Shown one piece after another: positions 8,824 through 17,404 of a stretch of 64,000 nucleotides of DNA. The translations under genes and the position numbers were made by a program. The notes under the pieces were generated by a model. The model was not told the origin of the DNA, searched no databases, and saw only the letters and a program-made list of their open reading frames with translations. Position 1 is the first letter of the stretch, and each line of letters begins with the position of its first letter. This DNA is from Nitrospina sp. UBA6727 (GTDB taxonomy: Bacteria > Nitrospinota > Nitrospinia > Nitrospinales > VA-1): positions 29,904 through 93,903 of the forward strand of contig DKID01000002.1 in the NCBI GenBank assembly GCA_002454045.1, in the 5' to 3' direction.

Positions 8824-10209
8824 GTGACCCATCATCCGGGCATGGTTCCACTTGGGGATTTCAAACCCTCCGATTTTTGGCAGACCCATATCAATTCCAT
8901 TTTCTACGGAATTAAGGGGACGCAAATTCACAACCATTTTCAAACCTATGCGAGTCTGGACCATCGTTTAGCCCACGCACTCGCCGACGATTTTTACGCC
9001 GAAGCCCGGCGACGCCATCCTGAAAATAAAATCTGGTATCTGCAAGAATGGGGAGTCGGCAACGGCAATCTTGCCGCGTGTTTTCTCAGCCGCCTGCGCA
9101 AAGTGGACAGCGACGACGAAGTTTATCCATTCGTCCACTACATCCTCTGCGATGAATCCGCAGAAATTCTGAAAGCGGCGCGCGCCAATCCCCACCTGCA
9201 AAAACACGCGGGGAAATTTTCCACGGTGCGCGCGCACGCTGAACATTTGGATTGCTTTCGACCGCGCTGCGTATCAAAAATCATCTCCAACGAAATCTGG
9301 GACGACCTGTCCACCAAAATCTTGTTGAAACACCAGGGCCTCTATTATGAAGAATACCTGTGCCCCTTCCTCGACGCCGACGCGTTCCCCGCGGACAAGG
9401 ACGAATTCCTAGAACAATTTAATGACCGGAACTTGGCGAAGCTCGCCCGGCTTCCACATTTTCTCGACACCATTCACTGGGAGCGGGATTTTCAAAGAGT
9501 GAGTCTGGACGACTGGCCCTTCGCGAAAACTTTGCAAGAGCACGCCGAAAACTTTGCGGATGAAATCCCCATGCCGGTCAACATCGGCGCTTTCTCCACC
9601 ATCGCAAAAGCTAAAGAACTACTCGCGCCGACGAATTTTGGATATACCGGTTTTGACTACGGGATGAAAACGGTCGAGGACCTTAACCAAGAAGGCAGGC
9701 CCTACTTCAATTTATACGGCGGACAATACACGTTCATGGTGAACTTTCCTCTGCTCGAAAATGTTGGTCGCGCTTTGGGATTTACAGAAATCACGCGGGA
9801 ATACCAAAATCAGTTTGTGGAGAAAAACCTCGGGTCGGCAAGCATCAGTGTGGTGGACTTGGTGCAATGTCATCCGCAGGTGGTTGACATGGCTCCGTGG
9901 GACAAGGATATTTTGATGCTCGGTTCGATCAACGCTCTCAATACCGTTTACCGAAATCCTTATGCGGGCAAACTAAACTATCCCGCCGCGGACGGAACTC
10001 CCAAAAAACAAAGAAAGCAAATCGCCCAACTCGCAAAAAACCTTAGCAGCCGCGGTGTTCCCGACACCGTGGCTTATGTCACCAAGGAAGAAATTTTCGC
10101 CGCGCTAAAACCTTTGCGAAAATTGGGTTACCGCGAAAAAGATGTTCACTCCGCTTTTCAATCCCCGCCGCCGCCGATTTCATTCGTGCATATTCAATTC
10201 GGAATATAA
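8824..10209 (+). CDS. MidA/NDUFAF7-like SAM-dependent methyltransferase family protein
   Basis: A 461-residue protein starting at GTG 8824, with an ATG at 8842 as alternative. The segment EWGVGNGNLAACFLSRL is a glycine-rich SAM-binding motif. The later segment KIISNEIWDDL resembles the (S/A)NE motif of the MidA/NDUFAF7 (DUF185-type) methyltransferases. The protein is longer and more divergent than typical MidA, so substrate and activity are uncertain. It starts 9 bp after the TPR gene stop, so co-transcription is very likely. The second radical SAM gene follows after 71 bp. Confidence 0.55.
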   Translation: MTHHPGMVPLGDFKPSDFWQTHINSIFYGIKGTQIHNHFQTYASLDHRLAHALADDFYAEARRRHPENKIWYLQEWGVGNGNLAACFLSRLRKVDSDDEVYPFVHYILCDESAEILKAARANPHLQKHAGKFSTVRAHAEHLDCFRPRCVSKIISNEIWDDLSTKILLKHQGLYYEEYLCPFLDADAFPADKDEFLEQFNDRNLAKLARLPHFLDTIHWERDFQRVSLDDWPFAKTLQEHAENFADEIPMPVNIGAFSTIAKAKELLAPTNFGYTGFDYGMKTVEDLNQEGRPYFNLYGGQYTFMVNFPLLENVGRALGFTEITREYQNQFVEKNLGSASISVVDLVQCHPQVVDMAPWDKDILMLGSINALNTVYRNPYAGKLNYPAADGTPKKQRKQIAQLAKNLSSRGVPDTVAYVTKEEIFAALKPLRKLGYREKDVHSAFQSPPPPISFVHIQFGI

Positions 10210-10280
10210 ATTCCGGTTCTCCGCGGGGAAAATCTGCTAGCATAGAAATCACTCGCTTAAAACTTTGGAGATTTTTTTCG

Positions 10281-11300
10281 ATGCTCAGCATTTTTGTCGA
10301 AACCAGTTGCAATCGTTACAACCGTGACGAGTGCGAGTTTTGTCACGTGTATGAACCGTTGATGGAGCACCCGGTTTCTCAGTGGCACTTGACCACGGAG
10401 CAAGCCAGGAACATGGCCGAAAAAATTAAAAGCGTGGAGGTGCTCAACGCGTTGGCGCAGCAGGAGATCAACCTGACCGGCGGGGAAGCATCGCAGAATC
10501 CGGATATCGTGGAGATTTGCAAAGTGTTCCAAACGGTCACCCCGCACGTTTGCCTGCACACCAATCTGGACCTGCTTTCAGAAAAATCCAAACGCTGGCA
10601 AAGGCTGCGGGAAATTATGAAACTGGCGGGGCGCATCGACATCACTCTTTATCCCACCGCGTGGGAGAGGTCGCAAAAATATTTTCTCGGCGCGTTGTTA
10701 AAGCAGCAGGATAAACTAATCGTCAATGTCGTTTTCGAAAACCTGCGTCACTTAAAACTTCAGATTCAACTGCTGCTAAATTTCTTTACGGAGCAAGGAG
10801 CAACTTATCAGCCGGTCACCGAACTGCTCGCAACTTATTCGACAAAGGTGGCGACCCTTGTGCGCGAACATCCGCACTGCGATGAAAAATTATTCACGGC
10901 GCATATGGGAGACACCGAAGCCTTCGTCCGCAATCCAGAGTTCACCTTCGGCATAAGTTTGCTGCCGGCTTTTGAAATTGACCGCCGCGGTTTTCGCGCC
11001 ATGACGGCGATGCCTTTCCCCCGCGAAAAATATTTAATCGGCTGTCCCGCCGCGCGCGGTTCCATCGACATCATGACGATTCAGCAAAACGGCGAGATGA
11101 CGCCTTGTTGCGATGTTGGGAATCTAAAATGCAAACCGAGTTTTGGCAACGTCCTCCACGAAACTCCAGAACAGATCGTGGAAAAAATGGAAGCGTCGAT
11201 GAAAACGCTGGCGGCGGGAATCCAGAAAAACCACGCGAACATCAAGGCTGGCAAGGCGGGGCGGTTGGTGGAGGAAGGCATCCCCCCTTACTGCAATTAG
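10281..11300 (+). CDS. Radical SAM protein with atypical CX7CX2C cluster motif
   Basis: A 339-residue protein. The N-terminus reads ETSCNRYNRDECEFCHVYEP, so the three candidate cluster cysteines (C10, C18, C21) are spaced CX7CX2C instead of CX3CX2C. The rest supports a radical SAM barrel: INLTGGEASQNPDI matches the GGE motif, and a CLHTNLDL strand and FGISLLPAF segment follow. The C-terminal part has extra cysteines (GCPAARGS, MTPCCDVGN and a final PPYC) like the SPASM/twitch domains that bind auxiliary FeS clusters in peptide-modifying enzymes. Substrate unknown. It is the last gene of the + strand run that begins at 5791. Confidence 0.75.
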   Translation: MLSIFVETSCNRYNRDECEFCHVYEPLMEHPVSQWHLTTEQARNMAEKIKSVEVLNALAQQEINLTGGEASQNPDIVEICKVFQTVTPHVCLHTNLDLLSEKSKRWQRLREIMKLAGRIDITLYPTAWERSQKYFLGALLKQQDKLIVNVVFENLRHLKLQIQLLLNFFTEQGATYQPVTELLATYSTKVATLVREHPHCDEKLFTAHMGDTEAFVRNPEFTFGISLLPAFEIDRRGFRAMTAMPFPREKYLIGCPAARGSIDIMTIQQNGEMTPCCDVGNLKCKPSFGNVLHETPEQIVEKMEASMKTLAAGIQKNHANIKAGKAGRLVEEGIPPYCN

Positions 11301-11376
11301 TTTGCGCGGGGTTCCGCTTCTTCCTTGGAAATTATCGTGCGGCGCGTTTGTCCGACCGTCGTCGGTCGCCGACTAA

Positions 11377-13020
11377 TCAAGCGGGAGGCAATTCTCCCGG
11401 CGGCGTTTCTTCCGCGTCGAAAATGTCGTCGTCGTCATCCTCATCCTCTTCTTCGCCGATCAACAAGTTTTCGTCATCGACTTTGAGTTCTTCGAACTCT
11501 TCTTCCTCCTCCTCTTCCTTCGGATAGGGGAGTTTATTCCAGACGACGACGCGGGAGTTGCTCCGGTCGCAAATAAACAATTTGAATTTCGGTTGCGGCT
11601 CTTCGGGTTCTTCGACGGATTCACTTGCCACCAAAGATGTTTCGTCGCCAGCGGCGGCGTCGCGGTCGCCGTCGTCATCGTCATCGTCCGCCGCGGGAAT
11701 TTCGCGGAGGCCTTCTTCCTCCTCTTCCTCTTCGTCGTCGATCAACAGCAGACCGTAGGGGTCGTTCAGGGTACAGTTAGATGCTTCGTCCCGGCCGCGG
11801 TTGACCGCATTTTCGATGAAGGAGGATTGACCGAGCACCACATCCGCGGGCTGTCCATTTTCGGTGGGGACTTCTTTCCAATACAAGACGCGGTTGTTGC
11901 CGGTGTCGGAGATGAACAACCCGGCCTTCCCGCATACCACGTCTGTGGGAAAATACAAACTGTCCGCGGCGGGGCGCGTGGCTCCGTTGCCGCGGTTCGG
12001 TTCGCGACTCAAAAAATCTTTTTGCCCAATCACTACATCGGCGCCGACCCCGGTCTCTCTGGGAATTTTATTCCAGATCAGCACGCGGTTGTTGCCTTGG
12101 TCCACCACGAACACGCGTTCGTTTTCGGCGTCGAAGTACACACCCGTCGGGAAGCTAAGTGTATCTTGACCGACGTTGTCGAACTCGCCTTGGTTGGGCC
12201 AGCGTTCATCTACGCCTTTTTGTCCGAGGGAAACGTCCGCGTTCCAACCGTCACTGAACGGGATTTTGTTCCAGATTAAAACGCGGTTGTTGTCTTTGTC
12301 GGCGATGAGCACGTGCTTGTCATCGCTGGAGTGTATGCCCATTGGGAAAAACAGGGAACCGGAACCGACGAACCCGCGGCGGTTGGCTTCGTTGTCATCC
12401 ATATTGTCTTGCCCGAGCACTAACTTTGGAGGCTCGCCGTCATCGGTGGGGATTCCTTCCCACCGCAATACTCGATGGTTGCCGCTGTCCACCACGTAAA
12501 GTTTTCCGTTGATCACGGCGACGCCCGCTGGCTGGGAGAGGGTGTCCTCCTCCGCTTTGCTGATGGTGAAGCCGTCGAGGTCTTCGTCTCCCAAGCCCGA
12601 GGTCATCTCGTCCAAGGTTGTGGTGATGCCGCGGTTTTCCAAGCAGTCGGCGAAATCTTCCTGACCGAGAACTAGCGATGCGGGTTCGCCGTTTTCCTGG
12701 GGGAATTGCTCCCAAATCAAAACGCGATGGTTGCCCTTGTCGGCGACGAATAATATATCGCCGAACACCGCGAGGTATTGAGGTTCGCAAAGCGTGTTGT
12801 CGCCGGGGTCGTCTGCGCCGCGGTTGGACTGGGACATCGCAAAGTCTCCCTGACCGATGACCATGAAGGCGCCGGTTTCGGGGGCTTCCACTACGTCGAC
12901 TTCGTCCTCTTCGTCCAGTTCTTGAGACTCGTCGACTTCATCCAAATCTGTTTCTTCATCTTCGGACACGCGCAACGAATCCTCCGCGTCGGCGTCTTTC
13001 ATTTCTTCATCTTCGGGCAT
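11377..13020 (-). CDS. NHL-repeat beta-propeller protein with acidic tails
   Basis: A 547-residue protein with about six or seven NHL-type repeats of about 55-65 residues. Each carries a version of G(N/D)NRVLIWNKIP followed by a VVLGQ..F....NRG motif, which predicts a beta-propeller. The N-terminus (about 50 residues) and C-terminus (about 40) are strongly acidic, with a further acidic insert rich in D and A at about residues 430-450, so these parts are likely disordered. No signal peptide is visible. The acidic runs come from GTC/GTCGTC-rich DNA of the kind that recurs in this window. It lies next to c-type cytochrome genes on the same strand; whether it works with them is unknown. Confidence 0.75.
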   Translation of the reverse strand: MPEDEEMKDADAEDSLRVSEDEETDLDEVDESQELDEEDEVDVVEAPETGAFMVIGQGDFAMSQSNRGADDPGDNTLCEPQYLAVFGDILFVADKGNHRVLIWEQFPQENGEPASLVLGQEDFADCLENRGITTTLDEMTSGLGDEDLDGFTISKAEEDTLSQPAGVAVINGKLYVVDSGNHRVLRWEGIPTDDGEPPKLVLGQDNMDDNEANRRGFVGSGSLFFPMGIHSSDDKHVLIADKDNNRVLIWNKIPFSDGWNADVSLGQKGVDERWPNQGEFDNVGQDTLSFPTGVYFDAENERVFVVDQGNNRVLIWNKIPRETGVGADVVIGQKDFLSREPNRGNGATRPAADSLYFPTDVVCGKAGLFISDTGNNRVLYWKEVPTENGQPADVVLGQSSFIENAVNRGRDEASNCTLNDPYGLLLIDDEEEEEEEGLREIPAADDDDDDGDRDAAAGDETSLVASESVEEPEEPQPKFKLFICDRSNSRVVVWNKLPYPKEEEEEEEFEELKVDDENLLIGEEEDEDDDDDIFDAEETPPGELPPA

Positions 13021-13056
13021 GAAACAATTCTCCAGTATCGATTACAAATTTAAACT

Positions 13057-14652
13057 TCACGGTAACTCCGGCGCCTTAAGTCTTTGCCACATGGAAATGA
13101 CTTTGCGACCATTGCGGTCTTGATGCTTGCCGTCCCAAATCGCGAACGCCACCAACACGGGATTTGTTCTTTTGAATTTTATATCCCATTTGTTCAAAGA
13201 ATCCAAGGTGCGAAAAAATACCACGCTCCACTTTCCTTCTTTCCAGACTCCCTTCCCCATCACATTCTGCTTGGTTTGAGGCTGCGGTGTCAACGTCCCG
13301 AATCCTTCGGCGTTCAATTCTTCGACGGGAACATCGCGGAACGGATTGAGTGCGTCGACGGGATTGACTTCGCCGCCGAAGATCATCGTGTCCATATCCA
13401 TACCTTTGGTAGCGTACTCAAGTTTTTCCTTGGTTTCAATTTCCGTTTGCCAGTCCGCCCGCCATTGCCAAATGTTGACCACGTTGCCGCGGTTTCCCAT
13501 GCCGAAGAACGGTTCGTTATGACCGTGGTCGTGCAACAACACTTCGCCGAGAGCAAACTGCATGGCGATGGCATCCTTAAAATCCTGATGGCGACTTGAC
13601 GTCCGGTCGGGCTGAGCATCTTCCCACTCCAGTCGGAAGGCGATGCCTTCGTCGTTCACCACGGACTGAAACTGAATCCGGTCAACCGGGTCGCGGCGCG
13701 CGTTGAGGGGCATCGTGTGTATATTCTGAGTCGGGATATTTTTCCACAACGGGTTGCCCGGTTCCATATCGATTTCGTGGTCAATGCGGTGCGTGGTGAG
13801 ATCAACTTCGTACTGCGCCGGCTGGAATTTTTCTTTCCTGATTTTCGACTCAACATAGGACGCGAGATTCCATCGTTCCTCATCCGTCAGATGACCGTAC
13901 GATTTCATCGGCGTGCCATCAATCCCCGTGGTCAAAGTTGAGAACAAGTTTTTTTTATTGAATCCGAACTTGTAAGTATTAGGGTCGGTCAGTTCGTAAA
14001 CAAAAACTCGATGATCCCAGATGTCGTAAAGTTCATGCGCGATCGGGCCATCGCCCTGCAAGTCGGTACCGTGACAGCGGGCGCAACGCATTTCCTGATA
14101 AACCTTTTCGCCGCTGGCGATGGATGCCAGCGTGGACGCGGGAACTGTTCCGATTGTTATCGCCTCCCGCGGTTTTTCTCTTTCAAATCTTTTGGAAAAC
14201 TTTTTGATGTACTCCACGACGCCCCAAGTTTCGTCCTCCGACAAGGCTCCTCCCCACGCCGGCATGGCGGTGCCCGGAACTCCGCGGGAAATGACTCGGT
14301 AAATATCTTCGTCCCGCGGAATCGACCCGAACGGGGTGGTGCGATATTTAAACACGCCTTGACGAAAATCCCGCGGCCAAGGGTAAAGATACGCCGTGGC
14401 TTTGCCGCCGCCGTCGCCGTCATCGCCGTGACAATATACGCACATATGTTTGTAAACCGTGGCGCCTAAGCGCAGAAGATCTTTCCTCTTGCCCGGCGGC
14501 GGTGACGAACCGTGAGTGCTTTCCATCGATTCGTGCGCGGGCGAAGGTGGAACAGCCGACACCATCATCCCGCACAGGAGCGGAACGAAAATCCAATTTA
14601 TCCGATTAACGAACCCCCATGCTCGGGGTCGAAAGTACATAAAGTTCTTCAT
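13057..14652 (-). CDS. Dihaem cytochrome c fused to an ethylbenzene-dehydrogenase-type haem b domain
   Basis: A 531-residue exported protein with an N-terminal hydrophobic signal (about residues 18-40). Two cytochrome c domains follow, with haem sites CVYCHG and CARCHG and likely axial methionines in GTAMPAWG and GTPMKSYG. The C-terminal third (from about residue 305, NPLWKNIPTQNIHTMPLN) resembles the haem b-binding gamma subunit of DMSO-reductase-family enzymes (ethylbenzene dehydrogenase, ClrC/NxrC). It therefore looks like a periplasmic electron carrier that joins haem c and haem b in one chain. No molybdopterin catalytic subunit is in the window. The start overlaps the end of the upstream gene by 47 bp. 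Confidence 0.75.
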   Translation of the reverse strand: MKNFMYFRPRAWGFVNRINWIFVPLLCGMMVSAVPPSPAHESMESTHGSSPPPGKRKDLLRLGATVYKHMCVYCHGDDGDGGGKATAYLYPWPRDFRQGVFKYRTTPFGSIPRDEDIYRVISRGVPGTAMPAWGGALSEDETWGVVEYIKKFSKRFEREKPREAITIGTVPASTLASIASGEKVYQEMRCARCHGTDLQGDGPIAHELYDIWDHRVFVYELTDPNTYKFGFNKKNLFSTLTTGIDGTPMKSYGHLTDEERWNLASYVESKIRKEKFQPAQYEVDLTTHRIDHEIDMEPGNPLWKNIPTQNIHTMPLNARRDPVDRIQFQSVVNDEGIAFRLEWEDAQPDRTSSRHQDFKDAIAMQFALGEVLLHDHGHNEPFFGMGNRGNVVNIWQWRADWQTEIETKEKLEYATKGMDMDTMIFGGEVNPVDALNPFRDVPVEELNAEGFGTLTPQPQTKQNVMGKGVWKEGKWSVVFFRTLDSLNKWDIKFKRTNPVLVAFAIWDGKHQDRNGRKVISMWQRLKAPELP

Positions 14653-15094
14653 TGCCGTTTAAACCGTCTTCCGCGATATCCACCCACATGTCTTTGCAGT
14701 TGCGTCGCGAGTCGATGCCCTTGCAATAGAACAAAGGGTTGCGGTTGGCGAAAAACACAACAGGGTGCGCGAAGTAAACGCTCAGGTTATCGAACCGCGC
14801 GATCTCGATGGCTTGCTCGATGGTGGTCTCTTCCGCCGAGGCTTTGCGGATTACTTTGCGGATGACCATGTAATCCAGTTCGCCGTCGCGGTCTAGGTCG
14901 TAGTAGGTGGCAATCAAGCCGGGCACGCTCAACGATTCCCAACCGCGATAAGATGGATGCCGCCAGCCGGGTTCCGCGGGGATACCAAAATCCGACGAAT
15001 CAACCGCGGCGGCGTCGTCCCGCAAAGTCTGCCCGCTCACCGCAACCGGCGCGGAAATAAATAAAAGTAAGACTGCAAGAAGTAGGTTTCGCAT
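14606..15094 (-). CDS. Exported protein of unknown function
   Basis: About 162 residues from the ATG at 15094, which gives a clean signal peptide (MRNLLLAVLLLFISAPVAVS). A longer frame from 15184 would put a basic stretch in front of the signal and is less likely. The mature part contains YYDLDRDGELDYM, an acidic loop that could bind calcium, and two cysteines (FYCKG, RNCKD) that might form a disulfide. No family is recognised. It is directly upstream of, and overlaps, the dihaem cytochrome gene, so a shared periplasmic role is likely. Confidence 0.6.
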   Translation of the reverse strand: MRNLLLAVLLLFISAPVAVSGQTLRDDAAAVDSSDFGIPAEPGWRHPSYRGWESLSVPGLIATYYDLDRDGELDYMVIRKVIRKASAEETTIEQAIEIARFDNLSVYFAHPVVFFANRNPLFYCKGIDSRRNCKDMWVDIAEDGLNGNEELYVLSTPSMGVR

Positions 15095-15249
15095 TTCACT
15101 TCGCGTCTCGTTGGAGTTGCGTCCCCACTTGCGACCACGCTTCACGGGGCACAAGAACTGCCTTGCATTTTTATAAACTAACACATTTCAGTGTTCAATT
15201 AAAGAGGAGAGGCCCCGTCCGCCAACCTGTTTCTTCGGGGTCTTCTCGC

Positions 15250-15312
15250 GGCGGTCTTCATCGAAAAAATTAAGTCGACGGCGGCGGTCTTCTCGAAAAA
15301 AAATTAAGTCGG
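15250..15312. repeat. Tandem direct repeat, two copies of about 30 bp
   Basis: Two near-identical copies, 15250-15279 and 15283-15312, share GGCGGTCTTC(AT)TCG, an A-run and ATTAAGTCG. A partial third copy (GGGGTCTTCTCG) precedes them at about 15237. They lie in the gap between the exported-protein gene and the small cytochrome gene. No protein is encoded. Confidence 0.7.
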
Positions 15313-15332
15313 CGCGCGCGGTGAAAAGGCAC

Positions 15333-15366
15333 AAAAAAAGGGCAAGCCACGCAAGCGGCCTGCCCC
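15333..15366 (-). terminator. Rho-independent terminator of the small cytochrome c gene
   Basis: Read on the minus strand, GGGCAGGCCGC and GTGGCTTGCCC form a stem with a short loop, followed by a run of seven T (the A-run at 15333-15339 on +). It lies 20 bp beyond the stop of the cytochrome gene at 15386. Confidence 0.8.
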
Positions 15367-15385
15367 TCTTTTCAAAGAGTTTTGC

Positions 15386-15817
15386 TTACTTCATAAAGGT
15401 GCTACGAATGTATTTCACGACATCCCATATCTCTTTGTCTTTCATGCTTTTTTTGTGAGCGACCATGCCGGTCCCCTTGGAACCATTTTTGATAACCCAG
15501 AACATCTGCCCTGCGGAAATTTTTTTCATGGTCGCCGCACAAGTAAAATCGCGGGGACCGGGCTTCAGAGCTTTACCCAGCTTTCCAGCGCCGTCGCCTT
15601 TTGCACCGTGACACATTTTGCACACCAGCGGCTTGGCTTTCTTCATGTAGATCTTCTCGCCGTTTGCCGCATCAGCCTTTGCGGTTTTGTCCATTTTGGC
15701 GGTGGAAGCAGGAGCCGATTTGGTTTTCCGCGGCTGTGGACATTTCCCCGCAATCGCGGAACTGACCGCGAATAAACTGAACACAATCATCACACTTAAT
15801 GCCAAAACCTTTTTCAT
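15386..15817 (-). CDS. Small periplasmic monohaem cytochrome c
   Basis: A 143-residue protein with a signal peptide ending near SSAIA. After a basic, Lys/Ala-rich linker (residues 25-50), a class I cytochrome c fold has the haem site CKMCHG and a likely axial methionine in GTGMVAHKKSM. The C-terminal helix IWDVVKYIRSTF is typical. It is probably a soluble electron carrier in the periplasm. It has its own terminator, so it is probably a monocistronic unit next to the dihaem cytochrome genes. Confidence 0.85.
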   Translation of the reverse strand: MKKVLALSVMIVFSLFAVSSAIAGKCPQPRKTKSAPASTAKMDKTAKADAANGEKIYMKKAKPLVCKMCHGAKGDGAGKLGKALKPGPRDFTCAATMKKISAGQMFWVIKNGSKGTGMVAHKKSMKDKEIWDVVKYIRSTFMK

Positions 15818-16199
15818 CTAACAATCTCCTCTCTAATGATACATTTCATCGAAAACTTAAAGCACGCTAAACCCCATCGTTCAAAAAAAGAGTGCCGCAA
15901 TTATAATCCATTGCGATGCTCTGTCAATGGAAAATTCCCATGCGTAAGAACACGGGCGGGGGCTTGCGGGTCTGCAAAGACAAAGAGTTTTCCATTTTAT
16001 TATGAATGTGAATGCGTCGGCATGAAGACAATATTCCTTGATGGCGTGGCTCAAATTGTGTATGGTCTGGGCGCAACGCATGGTTGGTTAGAATTTTTTC
16101 AGATGCGCCGTGGCTTCGAAAATTTCTGGAGCGCGGTCGCCGCCGTAGTGTCCCTGTTCAGAATTACTAAAAAATACCGACGGTTCCAGTCGGGAGAAA
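15818..16199. other. 380-bp gene-free region between cytochrome c and KamA genes
   Basis: No convincing protein is encoded. It must hold the divergent promoters of the two flanking genes. A perfect 9-bp inverted repeat, AATGGAAAA (15926-15934) and TTTTCCATT (15988-15996), encloses a GC-rich 53-bp stretch and is followed by TTATT. A structured RNA or leader is possible, but I cannot match it to a known riboswitch or to 6S or SRP RNA. Confidence 0.4.
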
Positions 16200-17375
16200 A
16201 TGATGAACATTTTTTTTAGACACGCTGGTCCAGATAAGAGGAAACCCAAGTACTTAACAAAACTGGACCAGGTTCCTCAATTGACGGAATTTGAGAAGCG
16301 GGAACTGCAAAAGGTTAACGACAAGTTTGTGTTCCGCACCAACGATTATTACCAGTCCCTGATTGATTGGAACGACCCCGACGACCCGATTAAACGGATC
16401 GTCATGCCGGACGTTCAGGAGCTCAACGAGTGGGGCGAACTGGACGCTTCCAACGAAGAAAAATACACCAAAGTTCGCGGCCTCGAACATAAATATCCCT
16501 CCACCGCGCTGCTTTTAGTCAATGAAGTTTGCGCCGCTTATTGTCGGTTCTGTTTTCGCAAACGCCTGTTCATGGATGAAAACGATGAGGTGACGAAAGA
16601 TATCTCGGCGGGACTGGAATACATCCGGGAGCATAAGGAAATCAGCAACGTGCTGTTGACTGGCGGCGACCCGCTGGTCATGTCCACCAGCAAATTAGAA
16701 CCCATCATCAAACAGATTCGCGAGATTGACCATGTGCAGATTATTCGTATCGGCACCAAGGTTCCGGCGTTCAATCCTTTCAGGATTTTGAATGACCCGG
16801 CGTTGCTGGAAATGTTCAAATCCTACAGCACAAGCGAAAAGAAAATCTACATCATGGTACACTTCAACCACCCGCGGGAACTCGCCCCAGAAGCCATCGA
16901 AGGACTAAACCTGCTGACGAAATCCGAAGTTTCCATGGTAAATCAAACGCCAATTGTGCAAGGCGTCAACGACGACCCGGAAGTGCTCGCGGAATTGTTC
17001 TCCAAACTTTCTTACATGGGCGTCCCGCCGTATTATGTTTTTTTGTGCCGTCCCACCATGGGGAACGAAACCTATTCCATACCAGTCGAACGTGGCTACG
17101 AAATATTTGAAAAATCCAGAGCCCTTTGCTCCGGACTGGCGAAGCGCGCGCGTCTGGTCATGTCGCATGAATCCGGAAAAATTGAAGTAGTCGGAATGAC
17201 CGAGGAACAAATATTTTTCAAGTTTATCCAAGCCGCAGACAAAATCAACAACGCCCGGTTCATGGCTTTTTCCAGAAACCCCGATGCCTACTGGTTTGAT
17301 GATTATCCGGAAACATCCGATGAGTTTTCCCCGTTTCCCGAAACCGTCCGAGCAGAATGCCTAGAATTTCCTTGA
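16200..17375 (+). CDS. kamA: KamA family radical SAM protein (lysine 2,3-aminomutase-like)
   Basis: A 391-residue protein with the radical SAM motif CAAYCRFC (CX3CX2C) followed by FRKR, as in lysine 2,3-aminomutases and EpmB. The segments VLLTGGDPLVMS and RIGTKVPAFNPFRI are family marks. These enzymes use a 5'-deoxyadenosyl radical and PLP to move an amino group. No EF-P or EpmA gene is adjacent, so a lysine-to-beta-lysine role (osmolyte or EF-P modification) is only inferred. Start at ATG 16200, with a GGGAG sequence about 5 bp before it. A DJ-1-like gene follows after 29 bp. Confidence 0.85.
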   Translation: MMNIFFRHAGPDKRKPKYLTKLDQVPQLTEFEKRELQKVNDKFVFRTNDYYQSLIDWNDPDDPIKRIVMPDVQELNEWGELDASNEEKYTKVRGLEHKYPSTALLLVNEVCAAYCRFCFRKRLFMDENDEVTKDISAGLEYIREHKEISNVLLTGGDPLVMSTSKLEPIIKQIREIDHVQIIRIGTKVPAFNPFRILNDPALLEMFKSYSTSEKKIYIMVHFNHPRELAPEAIEGLNLLTKSEVSMVNQTPIVQGVNDDPEVLAELFSKLSYMGVPPYYVFLCRPTMGNETYSIPVERGYEIFEKSRALCSGLAKRARLVMSHESGKIEVVGMTEEQIFFKFIQAADKINNARFMAFSRNPDAYWFDDYPETSDEFSPFPETVRAECLEFP

Positions 17376-17404
17376 CCACACCTCAACTCCTTACATAAAA
17401 CGCA

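Noticed and set aside
11593..12279. A 228-codon frame on + opposite the NHL gene
   Set aside because: The minus strand has regular NHL repeats; the + frame shows only complementary repeats.
15836..16219. A 127-codon frame in the gap before the KamA gene
   Set aside because: No ribosome site, no conserved pattern and it overlaps the KamA start.
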